NCBI GenBank assembly: GCA_947085425.1
Contig: CAMTWK010000028.1
Span: 67,457 to 131,456, forward strand
Length of the DNA stretch: 64,000 nt
Direction of reading: 5' to 3'
From: UKL13-2 sp947085425
Lineage (GTDB): Bacteria; Pseudomonadota; Gammaproteobacteria; Burkholderiales; Usitatibacteraceae
The translations under genes were made by a program, and so were the position numbers. Positions 7,975 to 16,256 of the stretch are shown in pieces; positions within the stretch are counted from its first letter, which is position 1, and every line of letters begins with the position of its first letter. The notes below the pieces were generated by a model, which was given only the letters and a program-made list of their open reading frames with translations, searched no databases and was not told where the DNA came from.

Positions 7975-8742
7975 TCAATTTTTGAAGGTGGTGATCACCG
8001 GTGTGTGATCCGATGGCCGCTCAAGTTTGCGGGGCGCGACATCTATCACCGAGCCGCTGGTCGCCGCCGCCAAATTCTTAGTTAACAAAATGTGATCAAT
8101 ACGCATGCCCAGATTACGTCTGAAGCCATGCATCCGATAATCCCACCAGGTAAAGCTTTTTTCGGGTTGTTCAAACATTCGAAAACTGTCGGTGAGGCCA
8201 AGTTCAATCAAGCCAAAAAAATGTGCACGCTCGGCATCGGTGCATAAAACCTGCCCCGCCCATGCCGCCGGGTCATGGGTGTCGCGGTCTTCCGGCGCGA
8301 TGTTGTAATCACCCAATAAAGCGACATCGCCGAAGGTGGCGATTTCATTGGCCATATAAGAGCGCAACGCGGTCAGCCAGGCCAGTTTGTATTGATACTT
8401 GTCCGAGTCGACACTCTGGCCGTTGACGATGTAAACATTCACAATCCGCACGCCGTTGATGGTTGCGGCGATCACACGTTTTTGTGGGTCGTCAAAATCG
8501 GGCATGTCGCGGCTGATGTCTTCAGGCTTGGCGCGGGACAAGATGGCCACGCCGTTGTATGTTTTTTGACCATTAAAAACCGCGAAATAGCCGGCGTCTT
8601 CAATTGCCGCCGATGGAAATTTGCTGTCTTCCAATTTCAGCTCTTGTAGACACAACACATCGACGGGGGAGGTCTTCAGCCACTCAAGCACATGTGGCAG
8701 TCGTACATTTAGCGAGTTGACGTTCCAGGTGGCAATATCCAT
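7975..8742 (-). CDS. xth: Exodeoxyribonuclease III (AP endonuclease)
   Basis: 255 residues of the EEP nuclease fold. Motifs: the start MDIATWNVNSLNVRL, the metal-binding LCLQELKLED, the catalytic GDYNIAPEDRD region, and the C-terminal RIDHILLTK and ERPSDHTPVI with the catalytic Asp-His pair. It cleaves abasic sites and removes 3' blocking groups in base-excision repair. It lies 8 bp after prlC on the same strand and is the last gene of the algH-to-xth run, whose 3' side holds the repeat element at 7747-7893. Confidence 0.95.
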   Translation of the reverse strand: MDIATWNVNSLNVRLPHVLEWLKTSPVDVLCLQELKLEDSKFPSAAIEDAGYFAVFNGQKTYNGVAILSRAKPEDISRDMPDFDDPQKRVIAATINGVRIVNVYIVNGQSVDSDKYQYKLAWLTALRSYMANEIATFGDVALLGDYNIAPEDRDTHDPAAWAGQVLCTDAERAHFFGLIELGLTDSFRMFEQPEKSFTWWDYRMHGFRRNLGMRIDHILLTKNLAAATSGSVIDVAPRKLERPSDHTPVITTFKN

Positions 8743-8750
8743 AAACCGTC

Positions 8751-10796
8751 CTATACCGCGAGTTTCATGCCGTAGTGGCGCAACAGGTGGGCAATTTCCG
8801 GTGGTCGACCGCGAAAGGCGATAAACGACTCCATCGCGCCACGACTGCCGCCACGCGCCAGCACCTCACGGCGAAAACGCGTACCCGTTTCACGGCTGAG
8901 CACGCCCGCTTCTTCAAAGGCCGCAAAGGCATCGGCGGATAACACTTCCGCCCACTTATAGCTGTAATATCCGGCCGCGTACCCACCGCCGAAAATATGC
9001 GTAAAGGCGTGCGGCATGCGATTGAATTCTGGATAGGGCACCACCGCCACTGCAGTGCGTACACGCGTCACCAAGTCGAGAATATTTTCCCGATGAAAAT
9101 CGAAATCGGTATGGGCAAGCATATCCAGCGTGGCAAACTCAAGCTGCCGCACAAATCCCATGCCGCTTTGAAAATTCTTGGCGGCGTTCATTTTGTCGAA
9201 CAATTCACGTGGTAACGGCTCGCCCGTTTCAATGTGCGCCGTCATGTGTCGTAATACATCCCACTCCCAGCAAAAATTTTCCATAAATTGCGATGGCAAT
9301 TCGACTGCGTCCCACTCCACACCGCGAATGCCGGACACGGACAACTCGTCCACCTCCGTCAACAGCTGGTGCAGGCCGTGGCCAAATTCATGAAAAAGCG
9401 TGATGACATGGTTGTGGGTGAATAACGCGGGACGCGGGTTGTCGTCGCGGCCTACAGGCGCGGGAAAATTGCAGGTCATGTACGCGACCGGATGTTGAAT
9501 ACCGCCGGCGATTTTTCGCCGGTTGATGGCGTCGTTCATCCAGGCACCGCCGCGCTTGTTTGGGCGCGCATACAGATCGAAATAGAACTGACCGATTAAA
9601 TTGCCGTTTGCATCCATGACGTCATAAAACGAAACATCGATGTGCCAGGTTTCGGCCGTTGACTTGATGAAGGTCACACCATAAATGGCTTCCACCACCC
9701 GGAACAATCCGGCGATAACATTTTTTTCCTGGAAATATTGCTTCACGTCGTTATCTGAAAAGGCGTAACGCTGCTCGCGCAATTTCTCGGAAACAAATGG
9801 CACATCCCAGGCATGAATGTCCGCCAGCCCCAAGTGGTCGTTGGCAAACGCGACCATATCCCGCCAATCGTTTTCTGCAAACGGTTTTGACTTCGCCGCC
9901 ATCTCGCCCAAAAATTTGATAACGACTTTGGGGCTTTGTGCCATTTTTGGCGCGAGCGAAACCTCTGCGTAATTTTTGTAACCCAGCAGTGCAGCCGACT
10001 CCGCCCGCAATTGCAAAATTTGCCTGATGATGTCGGTGTTGTCCCGTTTGATATCGGCACCCAATTCGGACGCACGGGTGACAAAAGCCTGATAGAGGGT
10101 GGCGCGCAACGGCTGATGCGCTGCAAATTGCATGACCGGCATATACGACGGCGCGTGCAGGGTAAATTTCCAGCCGCTCAAATTGTCTTGTTGGGCGGCC
10201 GCTCGCGCCGCATCAACACAATCTGCGGGCAAGCCTGCGAGCTGACTTTCATCGGTCACCACATGGCAAAAATCATTGGTGGCATCCAATACATGATCAT
10301 TAAACGTGGACATCAAGGTCGACAAAGCCTCCTGAATGGCCATAAAGCGCACTTTATTTTCGTCGGTCAGTTCTGCTCCGCCGAGCCGAAAGTCGCGAAT
10401 TTGATTATCAAGCACACGTATTTGTGCGGCGCTCAACGACAACTTTTCTGCACAGGCGCGAATCTGTTTGTATTTGCCGAATAAGGATTCGTTTTGTGAA
10501 AGTGACGACCAAAATTGGGTGACAACCGGCAACATATTGTTATAGGTGTCACGCAAGGCCGGCGAATTCACCACGGCATTCAGGTGCGCCACCATTCCCC
10601 ACGCGCGTGACAATTTTTCAGTCACGTTTTCAAGCGGGGTAATGATATTGGCCCAGGTCGGTACATCGGTCGAGGTGGTAATCGCGGCAACACATTGCTC
10701 TGACTCGGCAATCAGTCCGCTGATGGCCGGCTGCACCAAGCCAGGTTGAAATGATTGAAAACGCGGCAGGCTGGAAAAATCGAGCAGACTATTCAT
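8751..10796 (-). CDS. prlC: Oligopeptidase A (M3 metallopeptidase)
   Basis: 681 residues, the same length as E. coli OpdA (680). The zinc motif HEFGHGLHQLL is at about residue 467, followed by the third ligand region (VELPSQFMENFCWE). The enzyme degrades short peptides, including cleaved signal peptides, in the cytoplasm. The open frame extends to 10922, but that extension overlaps the dihydroorotase-like gene and has no similarity to the family. The ATG at 10796 gives the family's N-terminus (MNSLLDFSSLPRF). It lies 37 bp after pyrC' and 8 bp before xth. Confidence 0.93.
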   Translation of the reverse strand: MNSLLDFSSLPRFQSFQPGLVQPAISGLIAESEQCVAAITTSTDVPTWANIITPLENVTEKLSRAWGMVAHLNAVVNSPALRDTYNNMLPVVTQFWSSLSQNESLFGKYKQIRACAEKLSLSAAQIRVLDNQIRDFRLGGAELTDENKVRFMAIQEALSTLMSTFNDHVLDATNDFCHVVTDESQLAGLPADCVDAARAAAQQDNLSGWKFTLHAPSYMPVMQFAAHQPLRATLYQAFVTRASELGADIKRDNTDIIRQILQLRAESAALLGYKNYAEVSLAPKMAQSPKVVIKFLGEMAAKSKPFAENDWRDMVAFANDHLGLADIHAWDVPFVSEKLREQRYAFSDNDVKQYFQEKNVIAGLFRVVEAIYGVTFIKSTAETWHIDVSFYDVMDANGNLIGQFYFDLYARPNKRGGAWMNDAINRRKIAGGIQHPVAYMTCNFPAPVGRDDNPRPALFTHNHVITLFHEFGHGLHQLLTEVDELSVSGIRGVEWDAVELPSQFMENFCWEWDVLRHMTAHIETGEPLPRELFDKMNAAKNFQSGMGFVRQLEFATLDMLAHTDFDFHRENILDLVTRVRTAVAVVPYPEFNRMPHAFTHIFGGGYAAGYYSYKWAEVLSADAFAAFEEAGVLSRETGTRFRREVLARGGSRGAMESFIAFRGRPPEIAHLLRHYGMKLAV

Positions 10797-10833
10797 GATC
10801 AAGTTCCAAAAAAAAGTGGCACGAGCTTCGCCG

Positions 10834-12108
10834 CTACGCCGAATAAACGATTCGTCCGGCGCAAATGGTAAGGTCCACCCGGCCCTGTAACTCCCGGCCC
10901 AGATAGGGTGTGTTTTTGCCATGTGATACCAGCGTTTCGCGGGTCACCGCCCAAAATGCGCGCGCGTCAAAAATGCACACATCGGCAGGTTTGCCCACAG
11001 CAAAACGTCCCTGTGTTTTATTGAGCACGTCGGCTGGATGCATGCTGATTTTTGCCAGAGCCGTTACCAGCGGGACTTCTGCCTGTTCGGCCCATTTCAA
11101 CGTAAGGGGCAACAGCATTTCCAAGGCGGACGAGCCGGGGGTGGCTTCGCCGAACGGCACATTCTTTTCGCTGTCGTCGGTTGGTGTGTGATCCGAACAA
11201 ATTGCATTAATGGTGCCGTCGATTACCCCGGCCGACAAGGCATCACGATCGGCCGGTGCGCGCAACGGCGGAGAAAACCGATAGTGCGAGTCGAAGTAAC
11301 CGATATCACGATCGGTGAGCAGCAGATGATGGATGCCCACGTCCGCCGTCAACGGCAGACCGTCGGCCTTTGCCCGGCGTACCAGCGCCACACCCGCCGC
11401 CGAAGAGAGTCGTGCCAAATGTACCTTGGCACCGGTTTCGCGCATGAGCGTGGTGATGGTGGCGATCGCCACGGTTTCTGCACTGACCGGAATGCCCGCC
11501 AAACCCAGACGTGTGGCCACTTCGCCGTCGTGGGCGAATCCGCCTTTGGCCAGATGGGCATCTTCCGGACGCAGCCAAATGGTGAAGCCGTAGGTGGCCG
11601 CATATTGCATCGCGCGGAACAGGACGGCGGTATCGGCAATCGGTCGGTCTGCTTGGAAAAAACCAATACATCCGGCTTCGGTCAGCTCCAACATTTCCGA
11701 TAATTTTTCGCCTTTTAGTCCGGCTGTGAGTGCGCCGAGCGGATAAATGCGCGCTTGATTGAGCGTCCAACCGCGACGTTTCAACATTTCAACAAGGCCG
11801 GGTTCATCGAGCACCGGTTCGGTGTCGGGGGGGCAAACCAGCGTGGTGACCCCGCCCGCCGAGGCGGCCATTAATTCTGTTTCGAGCGTGGCTTTATGTT
11901 CATGGCCGGGCTCGCGTAAGCGTGCGCTTAAATCAACCAAGCCGGGGGCGACAATCTTGCCGGTTGCATCAATAATTTTGTCGGCGATAAACTCACGAGG
12001 GGCGACACCGATGCCGGCGATTTTGTCATCCGCCAGATACAGGTTCACGATTTCATCCCGTCCCGACGCCGGGTCGATCATGCGTCCGTTGCGAATCTCT
12101 AACTTCAT
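10834..12108 (-). CDS. Non-catalytic dihydroorotase homologue (PyrC'/PyrX), aspartate transcarbamoylase partner
   Basis: 424 residues of the amidohydrolase fold. The strand that normally carries the two metal histidines (D-x-H-x-H-LREPG) reads GLVDLSARLREPGHEH here, so the H-x-H pair is replaced by S-A-R. The late SDHTPTDDSEKN motif remains. Loss of the metal histidines marks the inactive PyrC' type known from Pseudomonas, where it assembles with PyrB to form an active aspartate transcarbamoylase. Its start overlaps the pyrB stop by 4 bp (ATGA), as expected for obligate partners. A separate catalytic dihydroorotase should be encoded elsewhere in the genome. Many annotations would simply call this pyrC. 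Confidence 0.88.
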   Translation of the reverse strand: MKLEIRNGRMIDPASGRDEIVNLYLADDKIAGIGVAPREFIADKIIDATGKIVAPGLVDLSARLREPGHEHKATLETELMAASAGGVTTLVCPPDTEPVLDEPGLVEMLKRRGWTLNQARIYPLGALTAGLKGEKLSEMLELTEAGCIGFFQADRPIADTAVLFRAMQYAATYGFTIWLRPEDAHLAKGGFAHDGEVATRLGLAGIPVSAETVAIATITTLMRETGAKVHLARLSSAAGVALVRRAKADGLPLTADVGIHHLLLTDRDIGYFDSHYRFSPPLRAPADRDALSAGVIDGTINAICSDHTPTDDSEKNVPFGEATPGSSALEMLLPLTLKWAEQAEVPLVTALAKISMHPADVLNKTQGRFAVGKPADVCIFDARAFWAVTRETLVSHGKNTPYLGRELQGRVDLTICAGRIVYSA

Positions 12109-13100
12109 GCTGCGTCTCCCGCGTGCCCGCCGTTGCTGCCACCACCACTCACCATCGACATAACCGCCATTCGCACGGCGATACCAAAAGTGACCTGCGG
12201 CAAAATCACCGCCTGGCGTCCGTCGGCAATGGTTGACTCAATTTCCACGCCGCGATTCATCGGCCCTGGATGCATGACAATGGCATCGGGCTTGGCGCGC
12301 GATAATTTCTCGGCGGTTAAGCCATAACTCTTGTAGAACTCCTGTCCGCTGGGCAGCAGTGGTCCGTCCATCCGTTCGTTTTGTAAACGCAGCATCATCA
12401 CCACATCGCAACCTTCGAGGCCGCGCTTCATGTCGTGATAAACCGACACACCCAATCGTGCACAATCGGTGGGGATTAATGTTTTGGGGCCGATCACGCG
12501 CACATCCGGACAGCCCAACGTGGTCAGGGCGTGAATGCCCGAGCGCGCCACGCGTGAATGCAAAATATCGCCGACGATCGCGACACTCAAATTGTGGAAG
12601 GACTTTTTGAAATGACGTATGGTGTACATGTCAAGCAGCCCTTGGGTAGGATGGGCATGACGACCGTCACCGGCATTGATTACCGCCACATTTGGCCGCA
12701 CCCGGTTGACATGCTGCGCAATCAGGTGCGCCGCACCGGATTGCGCGTGGCGCACCACAAACATATCCGCATCCATCGCGGTTAGATTGTCGATGGTGTC
12801 GATTAACGATTCGCCTTTTTTGGTCGATGATGCATCGATGTTCAGATTGATCACGTCGGCCGATAATCGTTTGGCGGCAATTTCAAAGGTGGTGCGGGTG
12901 CGGGTGGAATTTTCAAAAAATAAATTGAAGACAGACTTGCCACGCAGCAGCGGCACCTTTTTGACGTCGCGATCGCCCACGGAAACAAATTGGTCGGCAG
13001 TATCGAGAATACTTTCGATAATTGTTTTTGGCAGCCCCTCGGTTGTCAGCAGGTGGCGCAGCTTTTTGTCGGACGTCAATTGTGGATTGGCGGTGAGCAT
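12105..13100 (-). CDS. pyrB: Aspartate carbamoyltransferase catalytic chain
   Basis: 331 residues. Carbamoyl phosphate and aspartate site motifs are intact: FFENSTRTRTTFE (S-T-R-T), the K in SSTKKGES, HPTQGLLDMYTIR, and MHPGPMNRGVEIES. The enzyme makes carbamoyl aspartate, the first committed step of pyrimidine synthesis. No pyrI regulatory subunit is present; instead pyrC' overlaps by 4 bp downstream and pyrR lies 21 bp upstream. The C-terminal glycine-rich tail (SGGGSNGGHAGDAA) extends a little past the usual end. Confidence 0.95.
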   Translation of the reverse strand: MLTANPQLTSDKKLRHLLTTEGLPKTIIESILDTADQFVSVGDRDVKKVPLLRGKSVFNLFFENSTRTRTTFEIAAKRLSADVINLNIDASSTKKGESLIDTIDNLTAMDADMFVVRHAQSGAAHLIAQHVNRVRPNVAVINAGDGRHAHPTQGLLDMYTIRHFKKSFHNLSVAIVGDILHSRVARSGIHALTTLGCPDVRVIGPKTLIPTDCARLGVSVYHDMKRGLEGCDVVMMLRLQNERMDGPLLPSGQEFYKSYGLTAEKLSRAKPDAIVMHPGPMNRGVEIESTIADGRQAVILPQVTFGIAVRMAVMSMVSGGGSNGGHAGDAA

Positions 13101-13121
13101 TAGTGGGTACCCTTGGGCTTT

Positions 13122-13604
13122 TTACACGTCACGAATTTCGAACCGCAGCGCGTTATTTTCGTTGGTCAGCGCGAGAATTTGTTTGTTATCCAATGGCATG
13201 GACATCGCCACATAATCGGGTTGAACCGGCAGGGCGCGACCGCCGCGGTCGATCAACACCGCCAGCTTGACACTGGCGGGCCGGCCGAAGTCAAAAATTT
13301 CGTTCATGGCGGCCCGGATGGTGCGTCCGGATTGCAATACATCGTCAACCAGCAAAATATGACAGCCATCTACTGCAAAGCCGATTTCCGTTGATTTGGT
13401 TTGCGGGTGTAATCCGCGCCGGCCAAAATCGTCACGGTGCAACGTTACCGCCAAGGTCCCATATTGGTTGGCACCGAGTAGTGTTGCCAGTTGTTCCGCC
13501 ACCCACGCACCACCGGTGTGAATGCCCACGATTTGGGTTCCCGCAGCAAGCGGGCCGATTTTTTCGGCGAGGGTACGAATCATGTTATCGGCATCAAGCT
13601 GCAT
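13122..13604 (-). CDS. pyrR: PyrR-type regulator / uracil phosphoribosyltransferase
   Basis: 160 residues of the type I phosphoribosyltransferase fold, with the PRPP loop LLVDDVLQSGRTIRAAM. The N-terminal half has VGIHTGGAWVAEQLA, like PyrR. In Gram-positive bacteria PyrR controls pyr mRNA attenuation and has weak UPRTase activity. Its regulatory role in betaproteobacteria is less clear. It overlaps the end of ruvX by 11 bp and precedes pyrB, fixing it in the pyr operon. I did not recognise a PyrR-binding attenuator in the short spaces between these genes. Confidence 0.9.
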   Translation of the reverse strand: MQLDADNMIRTLAEKIGPLAAGTQIVGIHTGGAWVAEQLATLLGANQYGTLAVTLHRDDFGRRGLHPQTKSTEIGFAVDGCHILLVDDVLQSGRTIRAAMNEIFDFGRPASVKLAVLIDRGGRALPVQPDYVAMSMPLDNKQILALTNENNALRFEIRDV

Positions 13605-14043
13605 GGTTGACCCTCTTTTGATCGTCCAGCCACGACTGCAAAATAATTTGCGCCGCGACTGCGTCGATTTTTTCTTTTTGGTTGCGGCCTTTAACGCCTT
13701 TTTCCGCCAGCAATACGGCGGCCTCGGTCGAGCTCAGGAATTCGTTGATATACGCCACCGGCAATTTAAAATTTTCCGTCAGGCGATTGCCGAATTTTTT
13801 CGCCAGATGGGCGATCGGATGGGGTTCACCATTACGATAAGCGGGTTCACCCACCACAAACTGTACCGGCTGCCAAGCGCGCACCAAGTTGCCGACGGCG
13901 GATAAACGATCAACATTCGATTCAGCGTGAATGGTGGTTAACGCACTGGCCACACCGATCGACACACTGCCAATGGCCACGCCGATCCGTTTTTCGCCAA
14001 AGTCGAATCCCATAATCGTGGCATGGGGATCAGGGCCGGCCAT
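13594..14043 (-). CDS. ruvX: Putative Holliday junction resolvase / pre-16S rRNA nuclease RuvX (YqgF)
   Basis: 149 residues with an RNase H-like fold: MGFDFGEKRIGVAIG with the first catalytic Asp, VVGEPAYRNGEPHP, the Glu in YINEFLSSTEA, and KEKIDAVAAQIILQSWL with the last Asp. The family processes the 5' end of 16S rRNA in E. coli and was first proposed as a resolvase. The ATG at 14043, one base after the algH stop, is preferred over the open extension to 14109, which overlaps algH. The algH-ruvX-pyrR-pyrB order is a classic betaproteobacterial cluster. Confidence 0.93.
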   Translation of the reverse strand: MAGPDPHATIMGFDFGEKRIGVAIGSVSIGVASALTTIHAESNVDRLSAVGNLVRAWQPVQFVVGEPAYRNGEPHPIAHLAKKFGNRLTENFKLPVAYINEFLSSTEAAVLLAEKGVKGRNQKEKIDAVAAQIILQSWLDDQKRVNHAA

Positions 14044-14044
14044 G

Positions 14045-14617
14045 TCAGGCGTGACCAACACTATCCGACAACATTTCCGGGCGAACGCCAAGTTTGAGCA
14101 TGGCGGCAATCAGTTTTTCTTCGTCGGGCAAATTAAAAATCAGATTGGCATCGGCCTCAACGGTCAACCATCCGTTGAGCATAATTTCTTCTTCCAATTG
14201 GCCCGCTTCCCAACCGGCATAACCGAGTGCCACCAACACTTTGGCTGGTCCGGTACCTGCGGCAATGGCCTCAAGAATATCCTTGGAGGTGGTCATGCCA
14301 ATTTCGCGGTCAATTTTTAAGGTGGAGTGCCAATCGCCAAGCGGCTGATGCAGCACAAAACCGCATTCCACCTTGACCGGCCCACCAAAATGCACCGGCT
14401 CGAGGCTCAACAGATCGTCGTTTAGCGGAATATTGACCTGTTCAAACAGGTGGCCGACGCTGATATCGATCGGCTTATTGATGACCAAACCAATTGCGCC
14501 GCGCTCAGAGTGCTCACATATATAAGTGAGGGTGCGGGAAAAATGCGGGTCGACCATGGCGGGCATGGCGATCAATAAATGGTTGGTGAGATTGATGGTC
14601 TGCATCAGGCTCAACAT
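14045..14617 (-). CDS. algH: YqgE/AlgH family protein (UPF0301)
   Basis: 190 residues with the family hallmarks HLLIAMPAMVDPHFSRTLTYICEH, GAIGLVINKP, PVHFGGPVKVECGFVLH, and LGYAGWEAGQLEEEI. The biochemical role is unknown; the name comes from an alginate-regulation locus in Pseudomonas. It is the first gene of the minus-strand run into ruvX. Two in-frame ATGs are possible (14617 and 14605). The gene is divergent from the photolyase with only 37 bp between, so the promoters must overlap the coding starts. Confidence 0.92.
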   Translation of the reverse strand: MLSLMQTINLTNHLLIAMPAMVDPHFSRTLTYICEHSERGAIGLVINKPIDISVGHLFEQVNIPLNDDLLSLEPVHFGGPVKVECGFVLHQPLGDWHSTLKIDREIGMTTSKDILEAIAAGTGPAKVLVALGYAGWEAGQLEEEIMLNGWLTVEADANLIFNLPDEEKLIAAMLKLGVRPEMLSDSVGHA

Positions 14618-14654
14618 TTTACGTGAATGTCGATTTGCACGCTATCATTTCCCG

Positions 14655-16085
14655 ATGCAAACGATTCTTTTCTGGTTTCGCCGCGATTTAAGGGCAAACG
14701 ATAACGCCGGCCTTTTCCTGGCCCTCCAAGCCGCAAAAAAAGTCCATTGCGTGTTTGTTTTTGATCGTGAAATTCTTGATGTCTTACCGACAAAGGCGGA
14801 TCGACGGGTCGAATTTATCCGGGAGTCGGTGGTTGCATTGCAGTTGAAATTGCGGGAAATGGGCGGCGACCTGATGGTGCGATATGGGCATGCCACGGCG
14901 CTGATTCCGGCGTTGGCGGCAGAATTAAATGTTGACGCAGTGTATGCCAACACCGACTACGAGCCGGGTGCCATATCGCGTGATAACAATGTGGCGGTCG
15001 TATTGCAGGCGCAAAACATTGGTTTTGAGTCATTCAAAGACCACGTTATTTTTGAAAAAAACGAAATACTCACGCAAGCCGGCAAACCTTTTAGTGTATT
15101 TACGCCGTACAAAAACGCATGGCTGAAAAAAATTGACAATACGTTTTTGCAGCCGTTCCAAGTTGAACGATATCAAGCCAATTTGGCCGCGCTCAGGCGA
15201 GCGGCTGAAGTGCCGCCATCTCTTGAGTCGATGGGCTTCGAACGCACCAATATCGGGTCATTGCTGGCATTCGGTATGGCGGGCGCGGCCACACTGCGCG
15301 ACGTTTTTATCAAGCGGTTGGCAGACTACAAAGACAAGCGTGATTTTCCGGCAGTCAAAGGGGTGTCGTATCTCAGCATCCACAATCGTTTCGGCACAAT
15401 TTCGATTCGTGAACTCGCCACTATTGCCCACACCGAGACCCTGAAGCGAAAAAATATCGGCGCTGAAACGTGGCTGGCAGAACTCATCTGGCGTGACTTT
15501 TATGCGCAGATTTTGTGGCATAACCCGCATGTGGTGAATCGGACTTACAAGCCAATCTACGCGGCTCTCAAGTGGCAGAATGATGCACAACTGTTCAGCG
15601 CATGGTGTCAGGCTCGCACCGGTTATCCGATCGTTGATGCTGCCATGCGCCAGATCAACCAGACCGGCTATATGCACAATCGTCTGCGCATGATTGTTGC
15701 CAGTTTTCTGACCAAAGATTTATTGGTCGATTGGCGTTGGGGTGAAAAATATTTCGCCGACCACCTCAATGATTTTGATCTCAGCGCCAACAATGGTGGC
15801 TGGCAATGGGCGGCCTCCACCGGTTGTGACGCGCAGCCGTATTTCCGCATATTCAATCCGGTCACACAAAGTCAACGTTTTGATCCGCAGGGCCGATTCA
15901 TTCGTCAATATTGTCCCGAGCTGCAGAACATCCCGGATAAATTTATTCATGCACCATGGACGTTGCCACCGCTTGAGGCGCAAGAAATCAATTTTGTGAT
16001 CGGCCGCGATTACCCTGCGCCGGTGGTGGATCACGCAGTACAACGTGACCAGGCGCTGGCGATGTATAAAGCGGTGCGCGGGTAA
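14655..16085 (+). CDS. phrB: Deoxyribodipyrimidine photolyase (cyclobutane pyrimidine dimer)
   Basis: 476 residues. The N-terminal antenna-binding Rossmann-like domain starts LFWFRRDLRANDNAG. The C-terminal FAD domain carries ELIWRDFYAQIL, the GYPIVDAAMRQINQTGYMHNRLRMIVASFLTKDLL block, the DFDLSANNGGWQWAASTGCDAQPYFRIFNP block, and the tryptophans of the electron-transfer chain. It repairs UV-induced dimers using light. The ATG at 14655 matches the family N-terminus; the open extension to 14526 lies inside the divergent algH gene. A hairpin terminator follows at 16124. Confidence 0.95.
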   Translation: MQTILFWFRRDLRANDNAGLFLALQAAKKVHCVFVFDREILDVLPTKADRRVEFIRESVVALQLKLREMGGDLMVRYGHATALIPALAAELNVDAVYANTDYEPGAISRDNNVAVVLQAQNIGFESFKDHVIFEKNEILTQAGKPFSVFTPYKNAWLKKIDNTFLQPFQVERYQANLAALRRAAEVPPSLESMGFERTNIGSLLAFGMAGAATLRDVFIKRLADYKDKRDFPAVKGVSYLSIHNRFGTISIRELATIAHTETLKRKNIGAETWLAELIWRDFYAQILWHNPHVVNRTYKPIYAALKWQNDAQLFSAWCQARTGYPIVDAAMRQINQTGYMHNRLRMIVASFLTKDLLVDWRWGEKYFADHLNDFDLSANNGGWQWAASTGCDAQPYFRIFNPVTQSQRFDPQGRFIRQYCPELQNIPDKFIHAPWTLPPLEAQEINFVIGRDYPAPVVDHAVQRDQALAMYKAVRG

Positions 16086-16123
16086 ATCAATGAATAGAGA
16101 AAAATGGTAAAAATCAATCGGGG

Positions 16124-16163
16124 GGCGGGCGTTTCCAGACAAAAACGCCTGAAAACGCCCGCC
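16124..16163. terminator. GC-rich hairpin downstream of photolyase
   Basis: Arms GGCGGGCGTTTCCAG (16124-16138) and CTGAAAACGCCCGCC (16149-16163) pair with one mismatch around a 10-base loop. On the minus strand it is followed by T-rich DNA, so it may terminate in that direction as well. Its right arm lies within the left copy of the 26-bp direct repeat. Confidence 0.65.
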
Positions 16164-16177
16164 GATATTAGACTTTT
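16152..16177. repeat. Left copy of 26-bp direct repeat flanking the methyltransferase cassette
   Basis: These 26 bases, with core CGCCCGCCGATATTAGAC, recur exactly at 18950-18975. The two copies bracket the 2.8-kb segment with the methyltransferase-nuclease and membrane protein genes. In the right copy the repeat contains the last two codons and stop of acr3. In the left copy a few further bases still resemble the acr3 end. Confidence 0.85.
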
Positions 16178-16256
16178 GTCTTTCAATCGATTCTTAGCAA
16201 TTGCCGTCCGTGCTCCACACTGATGCTGCTAGACTCGCATCAAATTCCCACGGCCC

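Noticed and set aside
11038..11703. Plus-strand frame of 221 codons inside the dihydroorotase-like gene
   Set aside because: Antisense shadow of a conserved gene, with no ribosome site or family match.
16120..16180. Left repeat as an attachment site of an integrative element
   Set aside because: No integrase, no tRNA and no phage gene within the bracketed segment; recorded only as a direct repeat.
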